A stretch of DNA of 64,000 nucleotides from Pyrocephalus nanus (Eukaryota; Chordata; Aves; Passeriformes; Tyrannidae): positions 9,005,001 through 9,069,000 of the forward strand of contig CM076279.1 of the NCBI GenBank assembly GCA_038380795.1. The letters are read 5' to 3'. Made by a program: the position numbers and the translations under genes. This document shows, one piece after another, positions 38,766-48,823 of the stretch. A model generated the notes under the pieces. The model was not told where the DNA came from. It ran no database searches and saw only the letters and a list, made by a program, of their open reading frames with translations. Each line of letters begins with the position of its first letter. The stretch's first letter is position 1.

Positions 38766-39015
38766 TGTGGCTGCAGCACAGCACCTGGAGTGCTGCAGGA
38801 GGGGATAAAGGGGTGGCAACTGTCCCCATAGGGAGGAGAAGGGATGTAGTTCATGGAGAGGGTGGAATCCCTTGTGTTTGTCAAAAGGCACCCATAGTTC
38901 CAGGCAACCATGTGACAGACATGAAGGATGGGAGGGCCTGTAGCCATCCCATTTATGTCCCTTGCCCATCATTGGGTCCAAGCCCGACCCAAAACCACCT
39001 AATGACCTGAAATTG
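38766..39015 (-). repeat. Unnamed ~250-bp repeat unit, arm 1 of inverted pair
   Basis: This segment is the reverse complement of 40843-41101, at roughly 85% identity by eye over its full length. Shared landmarks include the 'gctgcagcac', 'ggagtgctgcaggagg', 'gggaggagaagggatgtagt', 'tgtgacagacatgaag', 'cccttgcccatca' and 'aaaccacctaatga' blocks. Both ends of the match are sharp, so it behaves as a discrete unit. I do not recognise the family. The flanks do not resemble the LTR that surrounds arm 2. I set the strand as minus because arm 2 is read as plus. Confidence 0.88.
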
Positions 39016-40340
39016 CTCATATGGGAGGCTGAAAGCACTAAAAATTGCACTGAGCTGCCAGCTGGGAGCTGGGGCTTCTTTTTGGGGCCATTAGATGACA
39101 ATGTCCTTACAGTCCTTACAGGGAACCTCGTGCTGCTGTTTCACATCCATTTTATTTTTTGAGGTGAGCAAGGTGAAGCAGTTGCAGCAACACACTGAAA
39201 GGAACAGACAAATACTGCTATTTCCCATGGAGTAATTCCCCATAAATGGTCCCTTGTATGCCAGGGAAGGAGCTCCCTTGGTGATACTGCACTAGAACTG
39301 CGAGTCAGGCTCAGGAATTTGGTGGCAGATAAATGAGACCGTGGCAGAAGAGTCAGACCTACTGATTTCATGTGGCAGAGCTGCTGCTGTGGCCAGCAAG
39401 CCCCAGTCTGAACTTGCAGCCTCACTGCTGTGATTGGCAATATTCCCATCGCCTTTCAGGGGCAGCACTTTGCCCCCACGCTTTCTAATGTGCAGCTGGA
39501 CCTTTCCCAGTGATCCCATTAAGGCTCTTCAGGGAACTGCGGGGAAATTATGTTAAGAAGATAATTATAGGGGAGCCTGGATGAAAAGGCAGGTCAAGAA
39601 CAATTTGAAGAGTTGGGGAATGACTTCAGTCAGCTGAAGAGGTGTCATGAGGTCTCTATTCTGTCCAAGATGTTTTCTCACTGCCTTGGATGAAACTTTA
39701 GCTGCAGCTTTGTAGATGCTCCTCTGTTTTTCAGTATTTCCCTGGCACAGAAACCTCTCCTTGCTGTCTGTATACCAGGTACTGGCAGAGTTGGAGTTAG
39801 CTGAGAACAGTTGGATTATAGGATTTGGAGACAGATGGGACCTTTTCCATTCTACTTTTTATGATTAGCTCACAACATAACATGTGAGGCAGTCACGTAT
39901 TTCATATTCACACAACAAATTATGCATCTCGTATGAAATAGCTCTCGCTCCCTGCTCTGAAATCGAGTATGAATTTCCATCTGGAATATATAATGTGGTT
40001 TCCATATGTACAAACAGAGACTTGTTACAAGTATCAAAGCAGAGAGGACGTTTTGGATGATAATGTGCAGTGGAAGTGTCTGCCCAGTGAATGCATGAGA
40101 GGTGTCATTTGATTCACAAATCCTGGGACAGGGACTGAGCTCAGGGGTGGGGTTTGAGCCCACAGAGCCTCTGATCTTCTGGTTAAGGACACTGAATTTA
40201 AGACCTCCAGTGCTTTACTAGGCTGCAATGTCTGAAGTCCAGGCTTTACAAACAAGAGTGCCTGCACTGAGCTGCTGTGGGTTGGTGCTGTGGGACAGTT
40301 TTGGGCACATCTCCTGGTTGCCAGCCCCAATGTTTGGTGT
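39016..40340. other. Spacer between repeat arm 1 and the LTR
   Basis: About 1.3 kb with no gene or recognised repeat. It separates the inverted unit from the LTR that carries the second copy. Reading frames here are short and unremarkable. Confidence 0.45.
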
Positions 40341-41352
40341 TGTGGTGGGGTGACCCTGGCTGGACAGCAGTTACCAACCAAATCTGCTCCATCCCTCCTG
40401 GAGAGAAATTAAAACCAAAGCCTTGTGGGCTGGGATGAGGGCAGGGGGAGATCACTCAGCAACTGCTGTCACAGGCAAACCAGACTTGACTCGGAGGAAA
40501 TTAATTTAATTTGTTATCAATTAAATAAGATTAGGATAATGAGAAATAAATCTAAAATTAAAAAAACCCCTTACCCCCACCCCTCCTTTCTTCCTGGGCT
40601 CAAATTCAGTCCTGAATTCTCTGATTCCTTCAGGAACAGCTTGCTCCAGCATGGGTCCCCCATGGGATCACAAGTCCTGCCAGCAAACCCATCCCAACAA
40701 GGGCTTCCCATGGGGTCACAGCTTTCCTTGGGCATCCTCGCTCTGGTGTGGGGTCCTCCCCAGGCTGCAGGTGGATCTCTGCTCCCTGAGGACCCCCGTG
40801 GGCTGCAGGGGAATCCCAACTCCCACTCCTTGGAGGAATTAACAATTTCACATCATTAGGTGGTTTTGGATCTGGTTTGGACCCAGTGATGGGCAAGGGA
40901 CGTAAATGGAATGGCTACAGACTCTCCATGACAGACTTCATGTCTGTCACATGGTTGCCTGGAGTTAGGGGTGCCAGAGCTTTGGACAAACACAGGGGAT
41001 TCCACCCTCTCTATGAACTACATCCCTTCTCCTCCCTGTGGGGACAGTTGCCACTCCTTTGTCACCTCCTGCAGCACTCCAGGTGCTGTGCTGCAGCCAC
41101 ACCTCCTGCCCTGGGTGTCTGCAGGGCTGTTTCTCCCACATATTTTCTCTCCAGCTGCAATTCTGCAGGGTTTTTTGTCCCTTCAGAAATGTGTTATCCC
41201 AGAAGTGCTACCACTGTCACTGATGGGCCCAGCCTTGGCCAGCAGCAGGTTTGGCATTTACTCTGCTGGACACAAGGGAAGCTTCTGGCAGATTCTCACA
41301 GAAGCCACCCCTGTAGCCCCCAGTACCAAATCCTTTCTAGGCAAACCCAACA
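40341..41352 (-). mobile_element. Solo LTR of an avian endogenous retrovirus-like element, interrupted
   Basis: The plus strand starts TGTGGTGGGGTGACCCTGGC and ends GCAAACCCAACA, so it has TG...CA ends. Recognisable blocks in between are 'gagatcactcagcaactgct', 'caggcaaaccagacttgact', 'aattaatttaatttgttatc', 'ggataatgagaaataaatc', repeated 'gctccagcatgggtccc'-type units, 'gctgcaggtggatctctgct', and then 'ggtgtctgcagggctgtttc', 'gtgttatcccagaagtgcta', 'ggcccagccttggccagcag' and 'cacagaagccacccctgtag'. From memory, this order is a common bird LTR repeat. Its sense strand runs the other way (TGTATTGGG..CCACCACA), hence minus. A foreign unit (40843-41101) interrupts it. No internal retroviral genes, second LTR or clear target-site duplication were found, so I call it solo and defective. 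Confidence 0.82.
40843..41101 (+). repeat. Unnamed ~250-bp repeat unit, arm 2, nested in the LTR
   Basis: This is the inverted partner of 38766-39015. It lies between LTR blocks that are normally adjacent ('gctgcaggggaatc' on the left, 'ctgggtgtctgcaggg' on the right), so it looks like an insertion or recombination product within the LTR. It contains a perfect 8-bp stem with a 5-base loop (TGACAGAC-TTCAT-GTCTGTCA, 40929-40949) that is lost in arm 1. Both copies can be read open in one frame, but the frames diverge in the middle through unequal gaps, so no conserved protein is implied. Confidence 0.85.
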
Positions 41353-41511
41353 GAGGCACCTCAGTGTGACTGTGCTGAGGCTGTGGAGAGTTTCTGCTGC
41401 TCTTGCCTCCGGACCAGACAGACAGTCTGTCCCTGCTGCAAGCCAAAGGTGCCCCACTGCTAATTTAACATCTTAGTTTCTGCTTAGTTTCCATTACACA
41501 TAGAAATGTCA

Positions 41512-41515
<4 letters not shown>

Positions 41516-41561
<46 letters not shown>
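41516..41561 (-). repeat. Uninterrupted T46 run (A46 on minus)
   Basis: Forty-six consecutive T without a single interruption, by far the longest homopolymer in the window. The lack of interruptions suggests a recent origin or an assembly/consensus artefact. On the minus strand it would be the poly(A) of an RNA-derived insertion, discussed with the next feature. Confidence 0.95.
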
Positions 41562-41563
<2 letters not shown>

Positions 41564-42471
41564 CTTATCATATCCTCAAAGCCTGTCTCTGAAGGGTGAA
41601 TGGATTATTTATTGCACAGCACAGTTTTGTGAGGATCTGTGGAAATGGCATCTGGTCTCCAAATGGAGACCACCTCCCCCCTTCCAGGTCCTTAAGAGAA
41701 CATGACAGTAATTGAGCAATAATAAAACGTTTCAGGAGGAGTGTCGGAAAGTTCAGAGTGCTGTGGGGGAGCTGTAAATCTGGGCTGAATTTGGCTTGAG
41801 GAAGAAACCCCGTTATAAACTTATTAGCTGCTGACACTGTGCTTCTCTCACCTTGCCCAAGATGTAAAGCTCACCTCAACACCGTCACGCTGCCTTTCAC
41901 TGGCACCTGACTCAAGGTGCTGCTGTCCCAGGCACTGCTCTGCCTGCAGGGAGAGCAGTAGCAGAGATCAAGCACATCCTCTGCTGAGTGTGATGGGCTC
42001 TGGCCAGACCTCTGTGTGTTTTTCCTGCTGGGACAAACCTTCTTCCCATCGAGCTGGAGTTTGGGTTGCTCATTCCTGCAACAACAGCCTCGGTCAAACC
42101 TTCAGAGGTGCAGTCTGTACATCTCCCTTTTGGGGTAATTTGCCTTAAGAAAATATTGAAGCCTTGGCTTCAGTTTTCTTCAAATTAGCTTTTGGGTGCC
42201 TAAATGGAGACTTTTATGCATCTTCAGAGTCCTGTGATCATTACTTGTGTTGTTTCTAATTTGTGTCTCTCAGAAAAGATTGCCCTTTTCCTGTCCTCCT
42301 CTGAATGATGGATGGGTTTAGAAATAAATCCAGAGTTTCAAATTCCAAGCTGGGAAACTTTTAGCACTGGAAAGCTGTTTCTGACATGTTAAATTCTACT
42401 CTTAGGCTGCAGTAAGTTGCCTCCAGCTTTCAACCTAAAATCAGATGACTTGTCTAAGGAAATTTCACAGG
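41516..42471 (-). mobile_element. Candidate RNA-mediated insertion with A46 tail
   Basis: The T46 run is directly preceded by GAAATGTCACAGG (41503-41515). A near-identical GAAATTTCACAGG lies at 42459-42471, as expected for a 13-bp target-site duplication with one mismatch. On the minus strand the ~900 bases between would end with an AATAAA about 45 bases before the A run, which is farther than usual. I recognise neither a gene, a SINE nor CR1 in the body, and the minus-strand frames there are short. Bird genomes have few processed copies because CR1 does not normally mobilise poly(A) RNAs. The call rests on the tail and the flanking repeat only. Confidence 0.35.
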
Positions 42472-43330
42472 CTGTTGGGAAAGGGTGGGAAAGGGGCTTT
42501 TCCAAATGGTGATTGGTTTTGGACATGCATGAAGGTGCATTTCCACGGCTGGCAGAGGTGTCTGGGTGGTGACTTTGTGTCACTCTGAGACCATGAATTC
42601 ATACTGTTGCTTAAAAATTATTTCTGACATGGTCGAGGATCATCATCGGCCAAGGGTTTTGTCTTGATTGATTTTTGACATCTGTTGTGCAGTCATTTCT
42701 TGATCCATGTGATGGGCAGCTTGTGGTGGCCCCTGGTCAGAGTAGTTTTATTAGCAGGTAAAATGGTTTATAAAATTTTGTGACCTGTCCAACCCACGGT
42801 CCTATCAATGACTGAAACTGGATCTTCTTGGCAATAGAAGGAAAATAATATGGTTCATCCCTTCCAAACTGGTACTTGGGTATCCTGCATTCAACCAAAA
42901 TAACTGAAAGACATGTAAGGAGTCTAAAAATACTGCTCTGACTGAAAAATCTTCTCTTCATCTGGGTTTGTGAATCTTGTGAACTCTTGTTTCTCCAGTC
43001 AGTGGTTACAAAATACAGCTAAGTGTCTTTTTTGGGGAGAATTGTGGAGGGACCATGCATTTAATTAATAGTGGTTGCGTATGTCTAAATAAATTCCTGC
43101 AAAAAGTGACATTTTTAAGGAGATCTCGTGATAAAATTGCTCTGGAGGCAAAGTTAGGGTTTCCCAGTATCACATTTAATTAACTTAGTCTGACTTTTAT
43201 AGGGCTTTGTGTTATGCATTTCCTTCTTCAGTAAACAAATGGCAGAAAATTAAAGCAAAGCAACTGCCAATGAACAGTAAATTTAATTGAAAAATAATGA
43301 GTTGCCATGGGGTGCCGTGGGGCTCTGCAA

Positions 43331-43382
43331 AGATAACGTTATTTATCTTGGAAAAGTTCCACTTGCATTTGTCACGACGTGA
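43331..43382. promoter_or_regulatory. Cluster of palindromic factor-like sites (GATA-type and CACG/CGTG-type)
   Basis: AGATAA (43331-43336) and TTATCT (43343-43348) are inverted GATA-factor core words separated by six bases. They overlap a perfect 10-bp palindrome, ATAACGTTAT (43333-43342). About 25 bases on, TCACG-A-CGTGA (43372-43382) is a second symmetrical site combining CACG and CGTG half-sites. The surrounding DNA is AT-rich and keeps CpGs. Factor binding is an inference from word matches only. Confidence 0.3.
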
Positions 43383-44410
43383 TGTATGTATTAGTGGAAC
43401 AAAAGGAAAAAATACAACATGAGATAGGGAAGGGCTCAGGCCGGATTCCTCATCCTGAGTTTGGGGCTGGGGCTTGGTGGAGTGAAAAAAAACCCTGATT
43501 TCCTGCAGCTCAGTACGATTTCCAGGCGATGCATCATTAAAGTGAGATGTGGTGTCAGGAAGAGAAGGGACTGGAATTCGTAAGGTCCGGACGAGCAGGA
43601 AGGAAGATGAGCATCAATATCACAGGAGGGGAGAAACATGTGAAACGATCTCACTTCCCATGGTGAAACAAAAGGCTGGATCTGAATGTTCCCCCTGCTT
43701 TTCCCATCTATTTCAAGGGAAATGGAGTGTCTGGAGAACAGCAGAGCGAGCCCTTGGATGAAGGTGCTGCATTAAGGCAGCAGAGAGATGTCTTAATCTC
43801 GGGTTAAAATGATACATTTGTATCCCCGGGTTTGTTCCTCTTTGTGAAACACTTGGAGTTCAGCCTGATGGAGTAACTGGGCTGTGAGCAGCGAGAACAG
43901 TTGGAAGTCGTTCACTGACGGTGGAGTTGTGGAGTTACTCTGGATTTTCAGTGGAGAAGCAGATCCCAAGCCCAGGGTGCCTGTGGGCAAAGATGGTGTG
44001 CTGGGCACCCCACCCCTCCCACCGAGCTGTGCCCTGTGGACAATCCCTCTGTCTCCTTGCACACCTTGCTTGGCTTGCACACACATGAAATGTGATGTGG
44101 AGCAGCCCCTTTTTCACAACATCTGGTTTCCAAGCCCATCGTTTCCCAGCAGCTCCCACGCTGTGGCAAAACCCACCTTATTTACAGCCTTCACATTTGG
44201 AGGGCTCAACAGAGCCCAAATTTGGCTGACATTTGCAGGTTCCTGCTTTTCATTTCGACCCATTCTTGCTTTATTTTTAGCTGTTATAAAATGACACATG
44301 TTTCCGTCTTTTAGGTAATGAGATGCTTTCCACTTAATTCAATCACTAGTTAATTTGATCCTCTATTTAATTTGTTCCAAACGTCTGGAAGCAAAGTTCT
44401 GTATCTTAAG

Positions 44411-44431
44411 TATATGTATATATTACATATA
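44411..44431. repeat. AT-rich palindrome, 8-bp stem and 5-base loop
   Basis: TATATGTA (44411-44418) and TACATATA (44424-44431) are exact reverse complements around TATAT. It could extrude as a small hairpin, but the low complexity makes chance formation likely. Confidence 0.85.
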
Positions 44432-46659
44432 TAGCTTCCACCCTTTGCTCTGATCATTCTCCTTGCTCTAAACAAGCCTTATAATTCAATCTTGGGCTAT
44501 TGAAACTTGCCATTTAATTAATAAGAGAAGCCCAAATTGAAGCAAGATAGAAAGAAAAGGTTTAAGGAATGAATCCTGGTCATAAAAGATGACTATGATT
44601 GAAAGTTGCATCATGGAGTACCTGCTGTTGGCTAATAACTCTGCTATGGGCTATCAAATCCATGAGGGTGAATTGATGGGAGCAGAATCTCTAGGAAAAT
44701 GTTAGGAATAAATGTGAACAGCCCCTTGGTGGAACAAGATTCAAGGCTCTCTGTGATATAATGGAACATAAACCCAAAAATGTGGTGTAGCAAAGTTTCA
44801 TCTGTCACCCCAAGGCCTTTGGAGCTTGGAAATCAGATGGTGAGGGAATAACACTGCTGCAGCCTGTGCCAAATCTGTGATGTCTCCAGCGCTGTCAGGA
44901 GCACCCACCAGCACTCCATAAAGCTTTCACTTCCATCCCCAACAGATCCCTGAAAAACCCTCACCCACCTGGTGTAATCAAACACTCACCTCGGAGCTCA
45001 GCCTTGGGGCTGACCTTTCTGGCTCTGGAATCAACAGATCAGCCCATGTGAGTGTCACATCCAGCTGGGATTTGGGACTGGATCTGCTTTCAGCTGGCAG
45101 AGCTGTGTGGGTGTGTGCAGGAGGAGATGCACAGCCCGGCTCCTCGGCCACAAAATGGGCAGTTTTAGAAAACACTTCCCAGTCCTCTGTTCCTGCAATC
45201 ACCTGGTGGGGTGTGCAAAGGCCAGGGAGATGGGACATGATGGGAACCTGGGGCTTTCCAGCCAGGTGGGTTTGTGCCATGGGGTGGATTTTCACACGTC
45301 CCAGTTGCAGTAGTGGCACAGAGCAGGGCTGCAAGGATCCTGTCGATGGATCCCCACGTCATTCTGCCAGGAAGCTGCCACAGATCCTTCCACGCAACTC
45401 CCTTATTTCCAGCCCGTGCCTGGGTGTGACCTTGGCTTGTGTTTCCCAGTCTGAGCAGTCACAAGTGTCGGGATGTCCCTGTGAGGTGCCAGCTCTCAGA
45501 GCACGAGGGATGGAGGAGGCAGTGCCCCTGTGAGGGGAAACAGGGAACCCAGAATTCGGTTATTTCCCTTTGGGAGGTGAAGGCAAGTGAAAACCAAGCC
45601 AGCCCAGCAGCTCCACGAGCACCAGGAGCTGTGCTGCTTCCCCAGCATGTGTTCCCTCTCCCTCCCTCTGCTGTAAGACCACGAGTGGGTTCTTCCCTAA
45701 ATTTAGAGGAGGTTGTGTGAGGTCTGTTTGGGGTTTTCAAGGCTGGAACAGACCCGTGGGTATGGCTGTAGCGGGGCTGCTCAGCCAGGTGCTGCTACTG
45801 CTGCTAAAAGTGTTTTCCCACAGGCAGTTTTGGGTGGTTTCCCCCTGCCCTCGGTCTTGCCCTGCTGCGGGTGGCAGTTCCCACAGCGCAGGAGCACCTG
45901 CAGCAGGGCAGGGAGGTGTGGGTTGATTCAGGGATGACTGCAATCCCAGCACAGGGGGAACTGGAGGTTGCAAGGAACTGAGAGAAACCACCCAAAAGCC
46001 AAGGGGAGAAGTGGGGAAGTAACAAACTCACGATCTGCTCAGCGAGCAGTGAGCCGGCGTTGGCTGGGATTCAGTTCCCCCACGAGATGGAGACAGCGCT
46101 GCTGGTTTCGGTTACTTCCCAACTGTGGTGCAGGAACAATTTGTCTTAATAAATTGTGAGGAATAATGCAACAGGACAGAGCTCTCAAGGGGGCGTGAGG
46201 GTTTTTATGGGAACCATGGGATGAATATTAACAAACAGATCATGTTGTTATTGCTTACTGTTGGTTCGTGACCTGAGCTCCTCTGTGGCCTGTGTGACAC
46301 AGCTCTGAGCTGATGCCCTCTGATCTCCACGGACCAGTTTGTTTTATGGTGTCTCTGGTTCCTGTGATGGGGATCTGTTGCTGTGCTGCTGTGTGGAGGT
46401 GAGCTGAGCCCTCCCTCTCACCCAGGGCAGCACGAGCATCAGCGTAATGAAACTCCTAACAGGGGGAAGGGGCTTTTTAACTCCTTCACAGAAATAAAAT
46501 CATCATTTATGCTGCTTTCAGCTCTGTTGCTGCTTTCCTGAAGCAAAATGCTTCAGCCTTCCTCCTGTGCCACAGTCCCCATGGATGGGATGGTAGCTTC
46601 AGGACAACTCCGGATGCCCTTGGAAGGACAATCTCAAGAGCAGAGACCATTGTGGCAGG

Positions 46660-46912
46660 GGAAGAGGGAATGGTTTCAAACTGATAGAAAGTAGATTTAG
46701 AGATATAAGAAAGAAATTCTCCCCTGTGAGGGTGGGGAGGCCCTGGCACAGGTTGCCCAGAGCAGCTGTGGCTGCCCCATCCCTGGAAGTGTCCAAGGCC
46801 AGGTTGGATGGGGATTGTAGCAACCTGGGCTGGTGGAAGGTGTCCCTGCCCATGGCAGGGGGTGGGACTAGAAGATCTTTCAAGTCCCTTCCAACCCAAA
46901 CCAGTCTGGGAT
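46660..46912 (+). mobile_element. CR1 LINE fragment, ~250 bp of 3' end
   Basis: Sense-orientation CR1: 'gatttagagatataagaaag', 'aattctcccctgtgagggtg', 'ccctggcacaggttgcccag', 'ccccatccctggaagtgtcc', 'aaggccaggttggatgggga', 'ggtggaaggtgtccctgccc' and 'cccttccaacccaaaccagt'. The order is collinear with the avian consensus, and it ends just before the terminal octamers. It is among the least diverged copies in the window. Frames on both strands here, for example 46507-46959 minus, are shadows. Confidence 0.95.
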
Positions 46913-48770
46913 AATTCCTGTCTTTGCCATTGCTCTCTCTCCTCTCTGGCCTTGGTCACATCCCTTCACCAGTGTGATGTGGGGCTGTGTTTTGGTGTGC
47001 CACACGCACACAAGCCCAGGGAAGTTTTTTCTGGATACTGTAATGCAGCTGGAGGGAGACTGGGCTTTGCTGGATGCTTTGCATGGTGCACTTCAATATA
47101 ACTAGTAAATGGAGAAGCATAAGAGGATCAGTGTCAAAGATTGCCAGAGGTGAAGGGGAGTGTGCTGAGAGACACATGGGGACACCAGCACTTTGGGGCC
47201 ATTTTTTTCAGCATTGTCTGGTTGCAGTACTGACCAGCTCACTCTCATTCTGGCCTGGTTTAATCCCAATTTCAATAATTTTTGGTTTCATTTTTACAAA
47301 CATACGCTGTGTTCCCAAAGCAGCACAAAGGAGCTGCCACTCTGCTGTTGCTGTGGTGTCATGTGCCTTGGGAGACTGGACACCCCACTGTGGTCCAGGG
47401 ACTCATCCTGCATCCACCATCACCTCGTGGGACTGCCCACTGTAAATGCAATAAGTGCAGGAAGAGACCTGTCACACCCCTGAGGAGTCTCTGCTCATCT
47501 CTCCTGTGCTCCAGACTTGTCTCCTCTCCTTTCACCTGCATCTAAATCTCCCTGCTCTTCCCACCCCGATGGAAAGCAAACCTAATAGAAAAAGCAGTGC
47601 TAATGATCACGACCCCACTACTATTTTATTTCCAATTGGCAGCTCATGCAAGCAGCCCTATTTTCTGTTCTAATAGGAAACTTTATGATGTACCAAATTG
47701 CCCTGTAATAGCCTGTGCTGAGTTGCCTCCTGAAAGGTAAACGAGTTTGAATTTTTATGATCAGTTATTATTACTTTTTTTTTTTTTTCTATTCCATAAA
47801 AAAAGAGGAGGGGGGTGGCATTAAAAGGACCCTCGGTTGCAAACTGGAGCCACTGGGAGCCAGGTGGTGCCTCTGTGGGCTCTGTGGGTGAGGGGCAGTG
47901 CTGGTGGCTGTGTCCCCTTGTTGTGCTGGCTGTCACCTCCCGGTGCACAGACCTGCTCCACCTGAGCGCTCTCCTGGATGCCGAAGGGTGGAAGAAACGG
48001 CTCGTCAGGCCCAAAAAGGAGGGTTTTGGGGGTATCAAAGCCCAGGCGTTACTCTGCACGTTATGGAGTGCCATCTCCTGGCTTGATAGGAACTAACTGA
48101 GACTCCTGCGGCTCGGTGCCATCCCTAGGGAGCCCGGGCAGCTGCTCCTGCCGCCTTTAGGCTGGTGTCCAGCTCAGGAAATTATCCAGAGGGGCTGGCA
48201 GCAGCAGGATATGGGAGCCTTAATCCAGAGCTGCTCTCTTGTGCTGGGTGGGGAGAGCTCATTTCCCACTAATGGCTTTGTGTTAATTAGAGTCGCTGAG
48301 CCCTCACACAACCCGTGCTGGGAAGTCCCGTTAGCATTTCCCACCGTGTTTTGCAGTGGAGAAACAGCAGGGAGGTGTGGCATGGGATCCAGGGAGGGAT
48401 TAGGCAGGAAACATTCCATGGGCATCAGGACATGCACTTCATTTTAGCTGAAAGTGTGTGCCTAAATATCTTTCTGGTTCTGCATGAAGGTGACTGCAAA
48501 GACCACACTTTAATAATCTTGGTGTCTGTTGGTATTTGTGAAAATTTGTGATTTGGGGTTTTTGGTGGCTGGGCTTGGCTGGTGAACTGGAGACTCAGAA
48601 GAACTGGAGCAGGAGAGGTCAAGTCCTACCCTGTAGCAGTTTGTCCTGTCCCCTGGTTAAGGTAAAGGCTGATCCTCACTGAGGAGCTGCTGTCCCATGT
48701 TGGCCTTTTAGCCAGGTACTTTTAATGACTGTCTGTAGCCATCACATTTCCATCAGTTGATGGTGACTCT

Positions 48771-48823
48771 AATAAACCTGACTGCAGAACAAGGAACCAT
48801 TTATTAAAAAAAAAAAAAAAAAA
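48771..48823 (+). other. AATAAA followed by A18: polyadenylation-like arrangement
   Basis: AATAAA at 48771-48776 precedes an uninterrupted A18 run (48806-48823) by 29 bases, the layout expected of a processed transcript copied back into the genome. No transcript-like body or flanking duplication could be identified upstream, so chance A-run expansion remains equally plausible. Confidence 0.25.

Larger units (their letters stand above)
42472..46659. other. Mostly unique non-coding DNA
   Basis: No gene is recognised. An AT-rich, CpG-retaining block at about 43030-43620 includes the palindromic sites listed next. A perfect 8-bp-stem AT palindrome lies at 44411-44431. The remainder, including a GC-richer part at 45000-46100 with many overlapping frames, has no identifiable exon. 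Confidence 0.42.

Noticed and set aside
38342..38947. 201-codon minus-strand frame
   Set aside because: It overlaps repeat arm 1. The corresponding frame in arm 2 agrees only in parts because gaps shift it in the middle, so the frame is not under protein selection.
40877..41476. 199-codon plus-strand frame
   Set aside because: It runs through the nested repeat and the LTR antisense strand, with no retroviral or host domain.
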